Assembly (NCBI RefSeq): GCF_003944795.1
Contig: NZ_RWBG01000003.1
Location: 248,001 to 312,000 of the forward strand
DNA length: 64,000 nucleotides
From: Mangrovimonas spongiae
Lineage (GTDB): Bacteria > Bacteroidota > Bacteroidia > Flavobacteriales > Flavobacteriaceae
Direction: 5' to 3'
A model generated the notes under the pieces. That model saw nothing but the letters and a program-made list of their open reading frames with translations. It was not told the DNA's origin and did not search any database. A program made the translations under genes and the position numbers. This document shows, in pieces, positions 37,826 through 47,864 of this stretch (position 1 is its first letter; each line of letters opens with the position of its first letter).

Positions 37826-37914
37826 AACTGAATTGCAAAAGGAAACTAAAGGAGTAAAGGTTACTGCTTTAGCATTTTTTTTATGAGGTTGCAATCAGTT
37901 CAAATCTTTCCTCA
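37826..37914 (-). ncRNA. SAM-II-like riboswitch with anti-aptamer hairpin in the metK leader
   Basis: Read on the minus strand, TGAGG (37914-37910) pairs with CCTCA (37888-37884). The loop holds AAAGATTTGAACTGATTGCAA, followed after an A-rich linker by GCTAAAG and CAGT. This is the order of the SAM-II class: stem, GAUUUA-type stretch, pseudoknot strand, AUUGCAA, stem, A-rich linker, GCUAAA, second pseudoknot strand. ACTG pairs with CAGT here where the best-known metX example pairs ACC with GGU. Downstream, TTGCAAtTCAGTT (37838-37826) is complementary to AACTGATTGCAA, and CTTTAG to CTAAAG, so aptamer and hairpin are mutually exclusive. No poly-U terminator follows. Confidence 0.8.
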
Positions 37915-37928
37915 AAAAATTATCGAAG

Positions 37929-37936
37929 CAAAAGTA
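37929..37936 (-). promoter_or_regulatory. -7 element of the metK promoter
   Basis: TACTTTTG on the minus strand matches TAnnTTTG exactly. Transcription would start just before the TGAGG that opens the riboswitch. Confidence 0.6.
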
Positions 37937-37980
37937 CAAATAATTATGTTTCTGAAAAATGAACACGTTGTATTTTAATA

Positions 37981-38011
37981 AAAAAAGAAAACCCTGAAGG
38001 TTACTTCAGGG
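37981..38011 (-). terminator. Intrinsic terminator after amt
   Basis: CCCTGAAG pairs with CTTCAGGG around 4 bases (37992-38011). On the minus strand it is followed by a T-rich run at 37981-37990. It isolates amt from metK. Confidence 0.85.
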
Positions 38012-38048
38012 CTTTCAATCAACATAAAAAAACTAATCAAGGGCATGA

Positions 38049-39326
38049 TTAATCATGAATTTCTCTTTGTCGTTTTCCAGGATACGCTATCGTGCCGTGT
38101 TCTGAAAGGTCTAATCCTTGTATTTCTTCTTCTTTAGATACTCGAAGTCCCATCGTTTTTTTAAGAATATAAAAGAAAATAAATGCAATAATTGACGCCC
38201 ATAAGGCATATGATAACACTCCTATAGCCTGGGAACTAAGTTGGGCGATGCTTCCGCTGTTAAATAACCCAATAGCTTTATCGCCATCTACTCCCCAAAG
38301 TCCTATAACGAGTGTTCCCCATGCACCAGCAACGCCATGAACTGAGACAGCCCCAACAGCATCATCAATTTTAAGTTTACTTTCTATAAATTCCATAGAA
38401 AACACCACAAGAATACCGCCAATTAGGCCAGCTAATACAGCGCCGCCTTCAGTCATATTGCCACATCCTGCTGTAATACTTACTAGCCCAGCTAAAGCAC
38501 CATTAAGGGTCATGTCTAGATTGGGTTTTCCATCTTTAAGCCATGTTGTAAAAAGAGCTCCTAATGCTCCAGCACTAGCCGATAAGTTGGTAACCAAAAT
38601 AACCATTGATGCGCTAACAGCATCATTACCACCCCAAGCAAGTTGTGAGCCGCCATTAAAGCCAAACCACCCTAGCCAAAGTATAAAAACACCTAATGTA
38701 GCTAAAAGCTTGTTGTGTCCAGGAATTATAACAGGCTTGCCGTTAATGTATTTTCCCATTCGCGGACCAACAATACAGGCGCCTACCAAAGCAGCCCATC
38801 CACCAACAGAGTGAACAATAGAAGATCCTGCAAAATCAATAAAAGGTGTGTCAAGATTGGCTAACCAGCCATTGCTGTTCCACTGCCAACCGCCAGCTAT
38901 GGGGTAAATAAGAGCTGTCATAACTAAGGAAAATACAATATAAGTGGAGTATTTAGTTCTGCCAGCAATAGCACCAGAAACTATAGTCGCTGCTGTAGCA
39001 CAAAAAACTGTTTGAAAAAATAAATCAGCAGGGCCTTGATTAAACATAAAACCGTCCCAACCTATCCAACCATTAGAAGAGCCATACATTAGTGAATATC
39101 CTATTAACCAATAAACAAGAGAGCCTACGGCAATATCTAATATGTTTTTCATAGCAATGTTAACAACATTTTTTGATCGCGTCATGCCAGATTCTACTAA
39201 AGTGAAACCAGACTGCATGAAAAATACAAGAATACCAGAAATAAGAATCCAGAGCATTCCCATGTCGCCTTTTGTTGCTAAAATATCTTGATTTATTAAT
39301 AATGATGAAAAGATAGTAGGGTACAT
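38049..39326 (-). CDS. amt: Ammonium transporter
   Basis: This is an Amt/Mep/Rh channel of 425 residues with 11-12 hydrophobic segments. The twin pore histidines appear in SSIVHSVGGWAALVGA and AVSVHGVAGAWGTL, and WLGWFGFNGGS is the family signature. The N-terminus (MYPTIFSSLLIN...) is not a clear signal peptide. No glnB/glnK gene lies next to it in the window; the upstream region is a 467-bp AT-rich spacer. Confidence 0.95.
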   Translation of the reverse strand: MYPTIFSSLLINQDILATKGDMGMLWILISGILVFFMQSGFTLVESGMTRSKNVVNIAMKNILDIAVGSLVYWLIGYSLMYGSSNGWIGWDGFMFNQGPADLFFQTVFCATAATIVSGAIAGRTKYSTYIVFSLVMTALIYPIAGGWQWNSNGWLANLDTPFIDFAGSSIVHSVGGWAALVGACIVGPRMGKYINGKPVIIPGHNKLLATLGVFILWLGWFGFNGGSQLAWGGNDAVSASMVILVTNLSASAGALGALFTTWLKDGKPNLDMTLNGALAGLVSITAGCGNMTEGGAVLAGLIGGILVVFSMEFIESKLKIDDAVGAVSVHGVAGAWGTLVIGLWGVDGDKAIGLFNSGSIAQLSSQAIGVLSYALWASIIAFIFFYILKKTMGLRVSKEEEIQGLDLSEHGTIAYPGKRQREIHD

Positions 39327-39793
39327 TTTATTAATTAAAATTGCTGATTAGTATGCTTTTTTAGTTGCTTAATTTTTAAAACTAGAAATTGATTGTTTTT
39401 AGTAAATCTATATAAAAACATTTTTGAGTGTATATTTAATAGGGGTGTTTTTTTAATTTTTATTGTTTTTTAATTTTTAACCCCTAAAAAATGAGGGTTG
39501 TTTAATATAATTGATTTTTTTTATTGATGTTTAAAGTCTCTTTCTTACACAAGATGTTTTAATAGATAGCTAAGAAGTGACTTTCCTCTTTTTTTATAAA
39601 ACAGAATCTAAAGTGAAGAGTGTCAAAAAATAATCTCACTGAACATCATATATGATTTTGCTTAATATGCTGTTATTTAGGTGTTTAAAAGAATGCAAGT
39701 AAGGTTGGCTTTAAATGGATGTGCTGTTAGTTGTCATCTATAATATTGCAAAAAATTAATTTAGAATTTCTTAATGAAGTTACATGAAATAGA
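39327..39793. other. 467-bp AT-rich spacer between divergent amt and ilvD
   Basis: I see no gene or RNA here. It contains the inverted repeat TAGGGGT (39440-39446) and ACCCCTA (39480-39486) about 115 bp upstream of amt, with a T-rich loop of 33 bases, and an overlapping alternative repeat AACCC/GGGTT. No leader peptide rich in Ile, Val or Leu and no terminator is apparent before ilvD. TAATATTG at 39741-39748 is a weak promoter candidate for ilvD. Confidence 0.4.
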
Positions 39794-41473
39794 ATGAATA
39801 AATTAAATAAATACAGTAAAACAGTAACACAAGATCCAACGCAACCAGCAGCTCAAGCAATGTTGCATGCGATAGGATTAACCAAAGAAGATTTTTTTAA
39901 ACCTATCATCGGAATTGCAAGTACAGGTTACGAAGGTAATCCGTGTAATATGCACTTAAATGACTTAGCAAAACTAGCTAAGAAAGGCACAAAAAATGAA
40001 GATGTTGTAGGCTTAATTTTTAATACCATTGGTGTAAGTGATGGTATTTCTATGGGTACGCCAGGTATGCGTTATTCTTTGCCGTCACGAGATATTATTG
40101 CAGATTCTATGGAAACCGTTGTGCAAGCCATGAGCTACGACGGCTTAATTACCGTTGTAGGTTGTGATAAAAATATGCCAGGCGCATTAATGGCGATGAT
40201 TCGTTTAGACAGACCAAGTATTTTGGTGTATGGTGGAACCATTGATTCCGGTTGCCATAACGGGAAAAAACTAGATGTCGTTTCTGCTTTTGAAGCTTGG
40301 GGAAGCAAAGTCGCTGGTACAATGAATGAAAGCGAATATCAAAATATAGTTGAAAAAGCATGTCCTGGCGCTGGTGCTTGTGGCGGAATGTACACCGCAA
40401 ATACAATGGCGTCTGCAATTGAAGCTTTAGGGATGACCCTGCCTTTCAACTCATCAAATCCAGCAACTGGCGAAGAGAAAAAACAAGAAGCCATAAAAGC
40501 TGGTGAAGCGATGAGATTGTTAATTGAAAAAGACATTAAACCAAGTGATATCATTACACGAAAATCTTTAGAAAATGCTATTCGTTTGGTAACTATTTTA
40601 GGCGGATCGACCAATGCTGTGCTTCACTTTTTAGCAATTGCTCGAGCAGCAAATATCGATTTCAATTTAAAAGATTTTCAGAATATTAGTGACAACACAC
40701 CATTTTTAGCCGATTTAAAACCTAGTGGAAAATACCTTATGGAAGATGTGCATCGTGTTGGCGGTATTCCTGCAGTTTTAAAGTATTTATTGAAAAAAGG
40801 CTTAATTCATGGGGGGTGTTTAACCGTTACCGGAAAAACACTAGCCGAAAATTTATTAGATGTTGATGATTTAACCGAAGGTCAAGATGTTATAAAGCCA
40901 ATTGAAGAACCAATAAAAATTTCAGGTCATTTACGTATGCTTTATGGCAATTTAGCCGAAGGCGGAAGTGTCGCAAAAATTACAGGAAAAGAAGGATTGC
41001 GCTTTCGCGGAAAAGCAAAAGTGTTTGAAGGTGAATATGCAGCAAACGATGGTATCAGAGATGGTAAAGTAGAAAAAGGTGACGTGGTTGTAATTCGTTA
41101 CGAAGGACCAAAAGGCGGACCAGGAATGCCAGAAATGTTAAAGCCAACAGCTGCTATTATGGGAGCAGGTTTGGGTAAAGATGTGGCATTAATTACCGAC
41201 GGACGTTTCTCTGGTGGAACACACGGTTTTGTGGTTGGTCACATCACACCAGAAGCTCAAGATGGTGGTGCAATCGCGTTAGTTAAAGACGGTGATTTTA
41301 TCACTATAGATGCTGAAACAAATACGATTCAACTTGAAGTTTCAGAAGAAGAATTATCACAAAGAAAACAATCATGGAAAGCACCAGAATTAAAATTTAA
41401 TCGTGGTGTCCTTTATAAATATGCTAAAACAGTGTCGTCTGCATCCAAAGGTTGCGTTACCGACGAGTTTTAG
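39794..41473 (+). CDS. ilvD: Dihydroxy-acid dehydratase
   Basis: IlvD dehydrates dihydroxy acids to the keto acids of valine and isoleucine synthesis and carries an iron-sulfur cluster. It has 559 residues. The cluster-associated cysteines are seen in [13 protein letters not shown] and [38 protein letters not shown] lies near the C-terminus. It is the first gene of ilvDBNCA. Confidence 0.97.
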   Translation: MNKLNKYSKTVTQDPTQPAAQAMLHAIGLTKEDFFKPIIGIASTGYEGNPCNMHLNDLAKLAKKGTKNEDVVGLIFNTIGVSDGISMGTPGMRYSLPSRDIIADSMETVVQAMSYDGLITVVGCDKNMPGALMAMIRLDRPSILVYGGTIDSGCHNGKKLDVVSAFEAWGSKVAGTMNESEYQNIVEKACPGAGACGGMYTANTMASAIEALGMTLPFNSSNPATGEEKKQEAIKAGEAMRLLIEKDIKPSDIITRKSLENAIRLVTILGGSTNAVLHFLAIARAANIDFNLKDFQNISDNTPFLADLKPSGKYLMEDVHRVGGIPAVLKYLLKKGLIHGGCLTVTGKTLAENLLDVDDLTEGQDVIKPIEEPIKISGHLRMLYGNLAEGGSVAKITGKEGLRFRGKAKVFEGEYAANDGIRDGKVEKGDVVVIRYEGPKGGPGMPEMLKPTAAIMGAGLGKDVALITDGRFSGGTHGFVVGHITPEAQDGGAIALVKDGDFITIDAETNTIQLEVSEEELSQRKQSWKAPELKFNRGVLYKYAKTVSSASKGCVTDEF

Positions 41474-41503
41474 AATAGAAACTAATTAACGCCATACTAA
41501 TTT

Positions 41504-43237
41504 ATGGAAACAAAAACGATAAGAAACAACGAGCAATCTACTTCAAAAGGTATCCGCATTTCGGGTAGCGAAGCGGTTGTTCGAAGCTTAATAGCAGAAG
41601 GTGTAGATGTGCTTTACGGTTATCCTGGCGGTGCCATTATGCCAGTTTATGATGAGTTGTTTAAATTTCAAAACGAAATTCATCATGTCTTAACACGTCA
41701 TGAGCAAGGCGCAACTCATGCAGCTCAAGGTTACGCGCGCATTTCGGGCAAGGTTGGTGTTGCTATGGCAACTTCTGGTCCTGGCGCAACTAACTTGATT
41801 ACAGGTATTGCAGATGCGCAAATAGATAGCACGCCAATGGTGTGTATTACTGGTCAAGTTGGTTCGCATTTATTAGGTAGTGATGCATTTCAAGAAACCG
41901 ATATTGTTGGTATTTCAACACCTGTGACTAAATGGAACCATCAAGTCACAAAAGCTTCAGAAATTCCTGAAGTCATTGCTAAAGCATTTTATATCGCAAA
42001 AAGTGGTCGTCCTGGTCCTGTTTTAATAGATATTACTAAGGATGCGCAGTTTGAAGAATTCGATTTTAAATACGAAAAATGTACAGGAATTAGAAGCTAT
42101 AAACCAATTCCTGAAACCAATCCAACCGATTTGCAAGCTGCTGCAGATTTAATAAATAATGCGAAGAAACCTCTAGTCGTTTGGGGACAAGGTGTGATTT
42201 TAGGTGAAGCAGAAGCTGAATTTAAAGCGGTTATCGAAAAAGCAGGTTTACCATCGGCTTGGACTATTTTAGGGGCTTCGGCAATTCCTTCAACACATCC
42301 ATTAAATGTTGGTATGGTTGGTATGCACGGTAATTATGCGCCAAATGTGTTAACTAACGAATGTGATGTTTTAATCGCAATCGGAATGCGTTTTGATGAT
42401 CGCGTCACAGGAAATTTAGCAACCTACGCTAAACAGGCTAAAGTGATTCATTTTGAAATTGATCCAGCTGAGGTTGATAAAAATGTAAAAACAGATGTTG
42501 CTGTTTTAGGGAATTCAAAAGATACATTGGCGGCAATTCTTCCGCTTTTAAAAGAAAATTTGCATACAGATTGGCATCAAAAATTTAAAGATCTATATCA
42601 AGTTGAATTTGATAAAGTCATAAAAAACGATTTACATCCAACAAAAGAAGGCTTATCAATGGGTGAAGTGCTTAAAGAGATTAACATGCAATCCAAAGGC
42701 AAAGCAGCAATTGTTAGTGATGTTGGGCAGCACCAAATGATTGCGTGTCGTTATGCCGATTTTAATGTGTCTAAAAGTAATATTACGTCTGGCGGATTAG
42801 GAACTATGGGATTTGCGTTACCAGCTGCAATTGGTGCAAAAATGGGAGCACCAGAACGCGATGTGGTGATGATTGCTGGTGATGGCGGTTACCAAATGAC
42901 TATCCAGGAATTAGGCACCATTTTTCAAACTAAAGTTCCTGTGAAAATTGTCGTACTTAATAATAATTTTTTAGGTATGGTAAGGCAGTGGCAACAACTA
43001 TTTTTTGACAAACGCTATGCGTCTACAGAAATGGAAAATCCAGATTTTGTAGCGATTGCTAGAGGGTATCATATTAATGCGAAAAGCGTGTCTAAAAGAG
43101 AAGATTTAGCCAGTGCAGTAAAAGAAATGATGGAAACTGAAGGGCCGTATTTCTTAGAAGTTATGGTTGAAAAAGAAGATAATGTATTCCCGATGATACC
43201 AACAGGAGCAAGTGTTTCAGATGTAAGATTAGAGTAA
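41504..43237 (+). CDS. ilvB: Acetolactate synthase large subunit
   Basis: This thiamine-diphosphate enzyme condenses pyruvate or 2-oxobutyrate with pyruvate. The 577-residue protein has VLYGYPGGAIMPVYDELF, the catalytic Glu in RHEQGATHAAQGYAR, QETDIVGISTPVTKW, and the cofactor motif GDGGYQM...VVLNNNFLGMVRQWQ. A gap of 2 bp separates it from ilvN. Confidence 0.97.
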   Translation: METKTIRNNEQSTSKGIRISGSEAVVRSLIAEGVDVLYGYPGGAIMPVYDELFKFQNEIHHVLTRHEQGATHAAQGYARISGKVGVAMATSGPGATNLITGIADAQIDSTPMVCITGQVGSHLLGSDAFQETDIVGISTPVTKWNHQVTKASEIPEVIAKAFYIAKSGRPGPVLIDITKDAQFEEFDFKYEKCTGIRSYKPIPETNPTDLQAAADLINNAKKPLVVWGQGVILGEAEAEFKAVIEKAGLPSAWTILGASAIPSTHPLNVGMVGMHGNYAPNVLTNECDVLIAIGMRFDDRVTGNLATYAKQAKVIHFEIDPAEVDKNVKTDVAVLGNSKDTLAAILPLLKENLHTDWHQKFKDLYQVEFDKVIKNDLHPTKEGLSMGEVLKEINMQSKGKAAIVSDVGQHQMIACRYADFNVSKSNITSGGLGTMGFALPAAIGAKMGAPERDVVMIAGDGGYQMTIQELGTIFQTKVPVKIVVLNNNFLGMVRQWQQLFFDKRYASTEMENPDFVAIARGYHINAKSVSKREDLASAVKEMMETEGPYFLEVMVEKEDNVFPMIPTGASVSDVRLE

Positions 43238-43239
43238 TT

Positions 43240-43767
43240 ATGAGTGAAAATAAATTATATACCGTTTCTATTTATACCGAAAATAATATAGGCTTATTAA
43301 ACCGTATTTCGGCAATATTTCAACGTAGGCACATCAATATTGAAAGTATAAATTCTTCAGTTTCAGAAATTGAAAATGTGTCTAAATGGACCATTGTGGT
43401 GAAGTTAACCGAGGATCAAATGAAAAAAATTATTGGTCAAATAGAAAAACAGGTTGAGGTGATTAAAGCCTATTATCACACTGAAGAAGAAACTATTTAT
43501 CAAGAATCTTGTCTATTCAAAATCAAATCAGATTTATTGTTTGAAGAGCGACAAATTCAAAATATTATTAAAGAAAGCAACGCTAGAATTGTCACTGTAA
43601 ACAAAGCGTTTTTTGTACTTGAAAAATCAGGAAGACGTAGCGAAATAGAATTGTTACACAGGGAATTAAGTGCGTTTGGAATTTTGCAATTCACCCGTTC
43701 TGGACGAATAGCAGTTACCAAAACACCAATGGAAATAAGTAAAATGTTGGAAACTTTTCAACACTAA
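43240..43767 (+). CDS. ilvN: Acetolactate synthase small (regulatory) subunit
   Basis: The 175-residue protein has an N-terminal ACT domain (TVSIYTENNIGLLNRISAIFQRRHINIESI) and a C-terminal ALS small-subunit domain. It would bind valine or another branched amino acid and regulate IlvB. The start ATG is two bases after the ilvB stop, consistent with translational coupling. Confidence 0.94.
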   Translation: MSENKLYTVSIYTENNIGLLNRISAIFQRRHINIESINSSVSEIENVSKWTIVVKLTEDQMKKIIGQIEKQVEVIKAYYHTEEETIYQESCLFKIKSDLLFEERQIQNIIKESNARIVTVNKAFFVLEKSGRRSEIELLHRELSAFGILQFTRSGRIAVTKTPMEISKMLETFQH

Positions 43768-43779
43768 AAACAAACTAAA

Positions 43780-45279
43780 ATGGCAAATTATTTTAACACA
43801 TTACCATTAAGAAAACAATTAGAACAATTAGGAAAATGCAGATTTATGGACGCTTCAGAATTTGAAGATGGCGTAACGGCATTAAAAGATAAAAAAATAG
43901 TCATTGTAGGTTGTGGCGCACAAGGGTTAAACCAGGGTTTAAATATGAGAGATTCTGGTTTAGATATTTCTTATGCTTTACGTCAGCAAGCAATTGATGA
44001 AAAACGTGCGTCGTACAAAAACGCAACCGATAACGGATTTAATGTTGGGACCTACGAAGATTTAATTCCAACAGCAGATTTAGTATTAAACTTAACACCA
44101 GACAAGCAACATACAGATGTCGTTAACCAAGTGATGCCTTTAATGAAAAAAGGGGCGACGTTAAGCTACTCGCATGGATTTAATATTGTGGAAGAAGGTA
44201 CGCAAATCCGTAAAGATATTACGGTAATTATGGTCGCGCCAAAATGTCCAGGAACTGAAGTGCGTGAGGAATACAAACGCGGTTTTGGTGTCCCAACATT
44301 AATTGCTGTGCATCCAGAAAACGACCCAGAAAATAAAGGTTGGGCGCAGGCAAAAGCTTACGCAGTTGCTACTGGTGGTGATAGAGCAGGTGTTTTAGAA
44401 TCGTCTTTTGTGGCAGAGGTAAAATCTGATTTAATGGGCGAGCAAACTATTTTATGTGGTTTGTTACAAACTGGCGCAATCTTGTCTTTTGATAAAATGG
44501 TTGCAGAAGGAATTGATGCTGGTTATGCTGCAAAATTAATTCAGTTTGGTTGGGAAACTATTACCGAAGCTTTAAAGCATGGTGGAATCACGAACATGAT
44601 GGATAGATTGTCAAATCCTTCAAAAGTTAAAGCGTTTGAATTATCTGAAGAATTAAAAACCATTATGCGTCCGTTATTCGAAAAACATATGGATGATATC
44701 ATTTCTGGTCATTTCTCTAAAACTATGATGAAAGATTGGGCAAATGATGATGTAAATCTATTAAAATGGCGAGCAGCAACTGGTAAAACCGCATTTGAAA
44801 AAACAGAGTTAACTTCAGATCACATCACAGAACAAGAGTATTTTGATCATGGTGTGTTGTTAGTAGCATTTGTGAAATCTGGTGTAGAACTCGCTTTTGA
44901 AACTATGGTAAGCGCAGGAATAATTGAAGATTCTGCTTACTACGAATCCTTACACGAGTTACCATTAATAGCCAATACCATTGCGCGTAAAAAGTTGTTT
45001 GAAATGAACCGCGTCATTTCGGATACTGCAGAGTATGGTTGTTATTTATTCGATCATGCTTGCAAACCGTTATTAGCAGATTTTATGAAAACGGTAGACA
45101 CTTCAGTAATAGGTAAGTCGTTTTCAAATAAAACAGGCGTTGATAATATCGAATTAATCAAAGTGAATGACGCTATAAGAAATCATCCAATCGAAACCGT
45201 TGGTAAACGTCTTCGTGCCGCAATGACAGCAATGAAAGTGATAAAAACCGAAGCTAAAGAAGAAAGTGTTTTAGCTTAA
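43780..45279 (+). CDS. ilvC: Ketol-acid reductoisomerase, class II (long form)
   Basis: IlvC rearranges and reduces acetolactate with NADPH. At 499 residues it is the long, E. coli-like class. It has the nucleotide motif [35 protein letters not shown] and two copies of the C-terminal knotted domain. The gene lies 12 bp after ilvN. Confidence 0.97.
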   Translation: MANYFNTLPLRKQLEQLGKCRFMDASEFEDGVTALKDKKIVIVGCGAQGLNQGLNMRDSGLDISYALRQQAIDEKRASYKNATDNGFNVGTYEDLIPTADLVLNLTPDKQHTDVVNQVMPLMKKGATLSYSHGFNIVEEGTQIRKDITVIMVAPKCPGTEVREEYKRGFGVPTLIAVHPENDPENKGWAQAKAYAVATGGDRAGVLESSFVAEVKSDLMGEQTILCGLLQTGAILSFDKMVAEGIDAGYAAKLIQFGWETITEALKHGGITNMMDRLSNPSKVKAFELSEELKTIMRPLFEKHMDDIISGHFSKTMMKDWANDDVNLLKWRAATGKTAFEKTELTSDHITEQEYFDHGVLLVAFVKSGVELAFETMVSAGIIEDSAYYESLHELPLIANTIARKKLFEMNRVISDTAEYGCYLFDHACKPLLADFMKTVDTSVIGKSFSNKTGVDNIELIKVNDAIRNHPIETVGKRLRAAMTAMKVIKTEAKEESVLA

Positions 45280-45289
45280 AAACAAACCA

Positions 45290-46552
45290 ATGCAAACGCA
45301 AACAATTTATTTTCCTAAATTAAAAGCAGTAGAAGCTGCAGCCAAAAAGTTAAGCGATGTTGCAGCGGTGACGCCATTAACATCAAGTTTTAGATACTCT
45401 GAAGAGTTTGACTGTAATATCATGTTTAAACGAGAAGATTTACAGCAAGTACGTTCTTATAAAATTAGAGGCGCATATAATAAAATGTCTTCGTTGTCAG
45501 CCTCTGAAGTAGAAAATGGTGTTGTTTGTGCTAGTGCTGGTAATCACGCACAAGGTGTCGCCTTGTCCTGTAAATTATTAAAAATTAAAGGAACTATTTA
45601 TATGCCTGCTCCAACGCCAAAACAAAAGATAGAGCAGGTAAAAATGTTTGGTGAAGATTACATTGAAATTATTCTTGAAGGCGATACGTTTGACGATTCT
45701 TATCATTTGGCAATGAAAGAATGTGAGCTGCTTTCCAAAGCTTTTATTCATCCGTTTAATGACGAAAAGGTAATTGAAGGACAGGCTACAGTTGGATTAG
45801 AAATTATTGATCAAGCAGAACATCCTATTCATTATGTGTTTGTCCCTGTTGGCGGAGGCGGATTATCAGCTGGATTATCAACAGTATTTAAAGAATTATC
45901 CCCACAAACTAAAATTATTGGGGTAGAACCTTTAGGAGCACCTTCCATGAAAACGTCCATTGAAAATCAAAAAAACACACAACTTAATCACATTGAAAAG
46001 TTTGTAGATGGTGCTGCAGTTCAACGTGTAGGCGATTTAAATTTTCAAATTTGTAAATCAAATTTAGATCAAATGGTAACAGTTGCCGAAGGTAAAGTGT
46101 GTCAAGCCATTTTGGATTTATACAATAAAGATGCTATTGTAGTTGAGCCTGCTGGCGCATTAAGCATTTCGGTTTTAGATGATTTTAAGGAAGAAATTAA
46201 AGGTAAAAATATAGTTTGTGTAGTAAGCGGAAGTAATAATGATATTACACGCACTGCCGAAATAAAAGAACGTGCGTTATTGTACTCAAATTTAAAGCAT
46301 TATTTTATTGTGAAGTTTCCGCAACGTGCTGGCGCATTAAAAGAATTTGTAGTAGATATTTTAGGGCCAAACGATGATATTGCGCATTTTGAGTACACAA
46401 AAAAATCTAACCGAGATACAGGCTCAGCTGTTGTTGGTATTGAGTTAAAATTTAAAGAAGATTTAGAGCCTTTAATAACTAAAATGAAAGACAGAAATTT
46501 TTATGGTGATTATCTAAATAACAAACCCGATTTGTTTCAGTTTTTAGTGTAA
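45290..46552 (+). CDS. ilvA: Threonine dehydratase (biosynthetic, ACT-containing)
   Basis: IlvA makes 2-oxobutyrate from threonine with PLP, the first step to isoleucine. The PLP lysine lies in RSYKIRGAYNKM, and SAGNHAQGVALSC, PVGGGGLSAGLS and CVVSGSNNDITR are the other catalytic regions. Residues about 335-420 form one regulatory ACT-like domain, so the protein is shorter (420) than the two-domain E. coli form. It closes the ilv operon. Confidence 0.95.
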   Translation: MQTQTIYFPKLKAVEAAAKKLSDVAAVTPLTSSFRYSEEFDCNIMFKREDLQQVRSYKIRGAYNKMSSLSASEVENGVVCASAGNHAQGVALSCKLLKIKGTIYMPAPTPKQKIEQVKMFGEDYIEIILEGDTFDDSYHLAMKECELLSKAFIHPFNDEKVIEGQATVGLEIIDQAEHPIHYVFVPVGGGGLSAGLSTVFKELSPQTKIIGVEPLGAPSMKTSIENQKNTQLNHIEKFVDGAAVQRVGDLNFQICKSNLDQMVTVAEGKVCQAILDLYNKDAIVVEPAGALSISVLDDFKEEIKGKNIVCVVSGSNNDITRTAEIKERALLYSNLKHYFIVKFPQRAGALKEFVVDILGPNDDIAHFEYTKKSNRDTGSAVVGIELKFKEDLEPLITKMKDRNFYGDYLNNKPDLFQFLV

Positions 46553-46572
46553 TTTGTTAGTATGTATAGCAT

Positions 46573-46603
46573 AAAAAAAGCACCTAAATAAGGTGCTTTT
46601 TTT
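46573..46603. terminator. Shared bidirectional terminator of the ilv and leu operons
   Basis: AAAAAAAGCACCT pairs with AGGTGCTTTTTTT around a short loop. The ilv operon (+) and leu operon (-) converge here. Confidence 0.88.
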
Positions 46604-46635
46604 CCGATTACAATTAAAAATAACTAATCAACAAA

Positions 46636-47754
46636 CTAAATAATCGTGGACTGGCCTAAATGAATATTTGCAAAATTTAGATTAGTGTCTTTTGGGTGAC
46701 TAATAAAGTCTTCTATAAAGTTACCAACCTTATCGGTTGTAATATTTTCGTGTTTTGTATTTAAATCTGGTGTTGTAATTTGTAGTTGTAACGATTTTTC
46801 AACACCAAGTCTAATCATATTAGCTTCATTATGTAGCTTAAAATGGTCTAGTAACATAGCGGCCGATAAAATAGAAGCTACAGGATTGGCAATACCTTTA
46901 CCTTTAGCTTGTGGGTAAGAGCCATGTATGGGTTCAAACATAGCATGTTTGTTACCTACCGATGCCGATGCTAATAAACCAATACTACCGCCAATAACAC
47001 TAGCTTCATCACTTATAATATCACCAAACATGTTTTCGGTTAAAATAACATCAAACTGTTTTGGGTTTAATATCATTTGCATGGCAGCATTATCTACAAA
47101 TAAAAAATCTAATTCCACATCAGAATACTGTGCTGCAACTTGTTTGACTACTTTTCGCCATAAACGAGACGTTTCTAAAACATTAGCCTTGTCGACTAAA
47201 GTTACTTTTTTACGTCTAGTTTGAGCTGCTTTAAAAGCTAAGTGTGTAATACGTTCTATTTCTTCTTGCGAGTATTCGCATAAATCCGAAGCAACAGTTT
47301 CTGTGTCGTTAAGTTTTTTCTCGCCAAAATAAATGCCGCCCGTTAATTCACGGTAAATACTAATATCGGTATTTTTAATATTCTCTTTTTTTAAGGGCGA
47401 TTTATCCAATAACATATCGTAAGCCTTTACAGGACGAATGTTGGCGAACAAACCCAGTTCTTTTCTAAGCTTTAATAAACCTTGTTCTGGACGCACTTTT
47501 GCATTAGGGTTGTTATCGTATTTAGGATCGCCAATTGCTCCAAAAAGCACGGCATCACTTTGTTTACAAAGGGCTAATGTAGCATCGGGAAGTGGGCTGC
47601 CAGTTTCGTCGATAGCGATAGCACCAACAGATGCTTGCTTAAAGATAAACGTATGGTCAAACTCCAAAGCAATGGCTTGTAGGACTTTTATAGCTTGATC
47701 GGTAACTTCGGGGCCTATACCGTCTCCAGGTAATACAGCAATGTTTAGTTTCAT
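46636..47754 (-). CDS. leuB: 3-isopropylmalate dehydrogenase
   Basis: LeuB oxidises and decarboxylates 3-isopropylmalate with NAD. ATG 47754 (MKLNIAVLPGDGIGPEV) gives 372 residues and the normal N-terminus; the open frame before it is read-through of the spacer. RELTGGIYFGEKK, VDKANVLETSRLWRKVV, VDNAAMQMILNPKQFDVILTENMFGDI and EPIHGSYPQAKGKGIANP are present. It is the last gene of leuACDB, separated from leuD by a 110-bp spacer. Confidence 0.96.
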   Translation of the reverse strand: MKLNIAVLPGDGIGPEVTDQAIKVLQAIALEFDHTFIFKQASVGAIAIDETGSPLPDATLALCKQSDAVLFGAIGDPKYDNNPNAKVRPEQGLLKLRKELGLFANIRPVKAYDMLLDKSPLKKENIKNTDISIYRELTGGIYFGEKKLNDTETVASDLCEYSQEEIERITHLAFKAAQTRRKKVTLVDKANVLETSRLWRKVVKQVAAQYSDVELDFLFVDNAAMQMILNPKQFDVILTENMFGDIISDEASVIGGSIGLLASASVGNKHAMFEPIHGSYPQAKGKGIANPVASILSAAMLLDHFKLHNEANMIRLGVEKSLQLQITTPDLNTKHENITTDKVGNFIEDFISHPKDTNLNFANIHLGQSTII

Positions 47755-47864
47755 AAAATTGTAATTTGTTAGTTCTTTTATCTGTTTTGGCGTTTCCCTT
47801 TCGGGTCGTGCTTTCGCTCTCGCTTTTTTGTGTTTCAAAAAGAGCTCAAACAATCGCTCAATCA
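47755..47864. repeat. GC-richer spacer between leuD and leuB, possible dispersed repeat
   Basis: All other junctions in this operon are 0-2 bp, but this one is 110 bp. Its core (about 47788-47830) includes GGCGTTTCCCTTTCGGGTCG and CTTTCGCTCTCGC, unlike the AT-rich spacers elsewhere. Similar GGGTCGxGCTTTCG stretches recur between genes in Flavobacteriaceae, as I recall, but there is only one copy here, so repeat status is not shown by the window. Confidence 0.35.

Noticed and set aside
39327-39793. Ile/Val/Leu leader peptide attenuator before ilvD
   Set aside because: I looked for a short frame with runs of these codons and a terminator; neither is visible.
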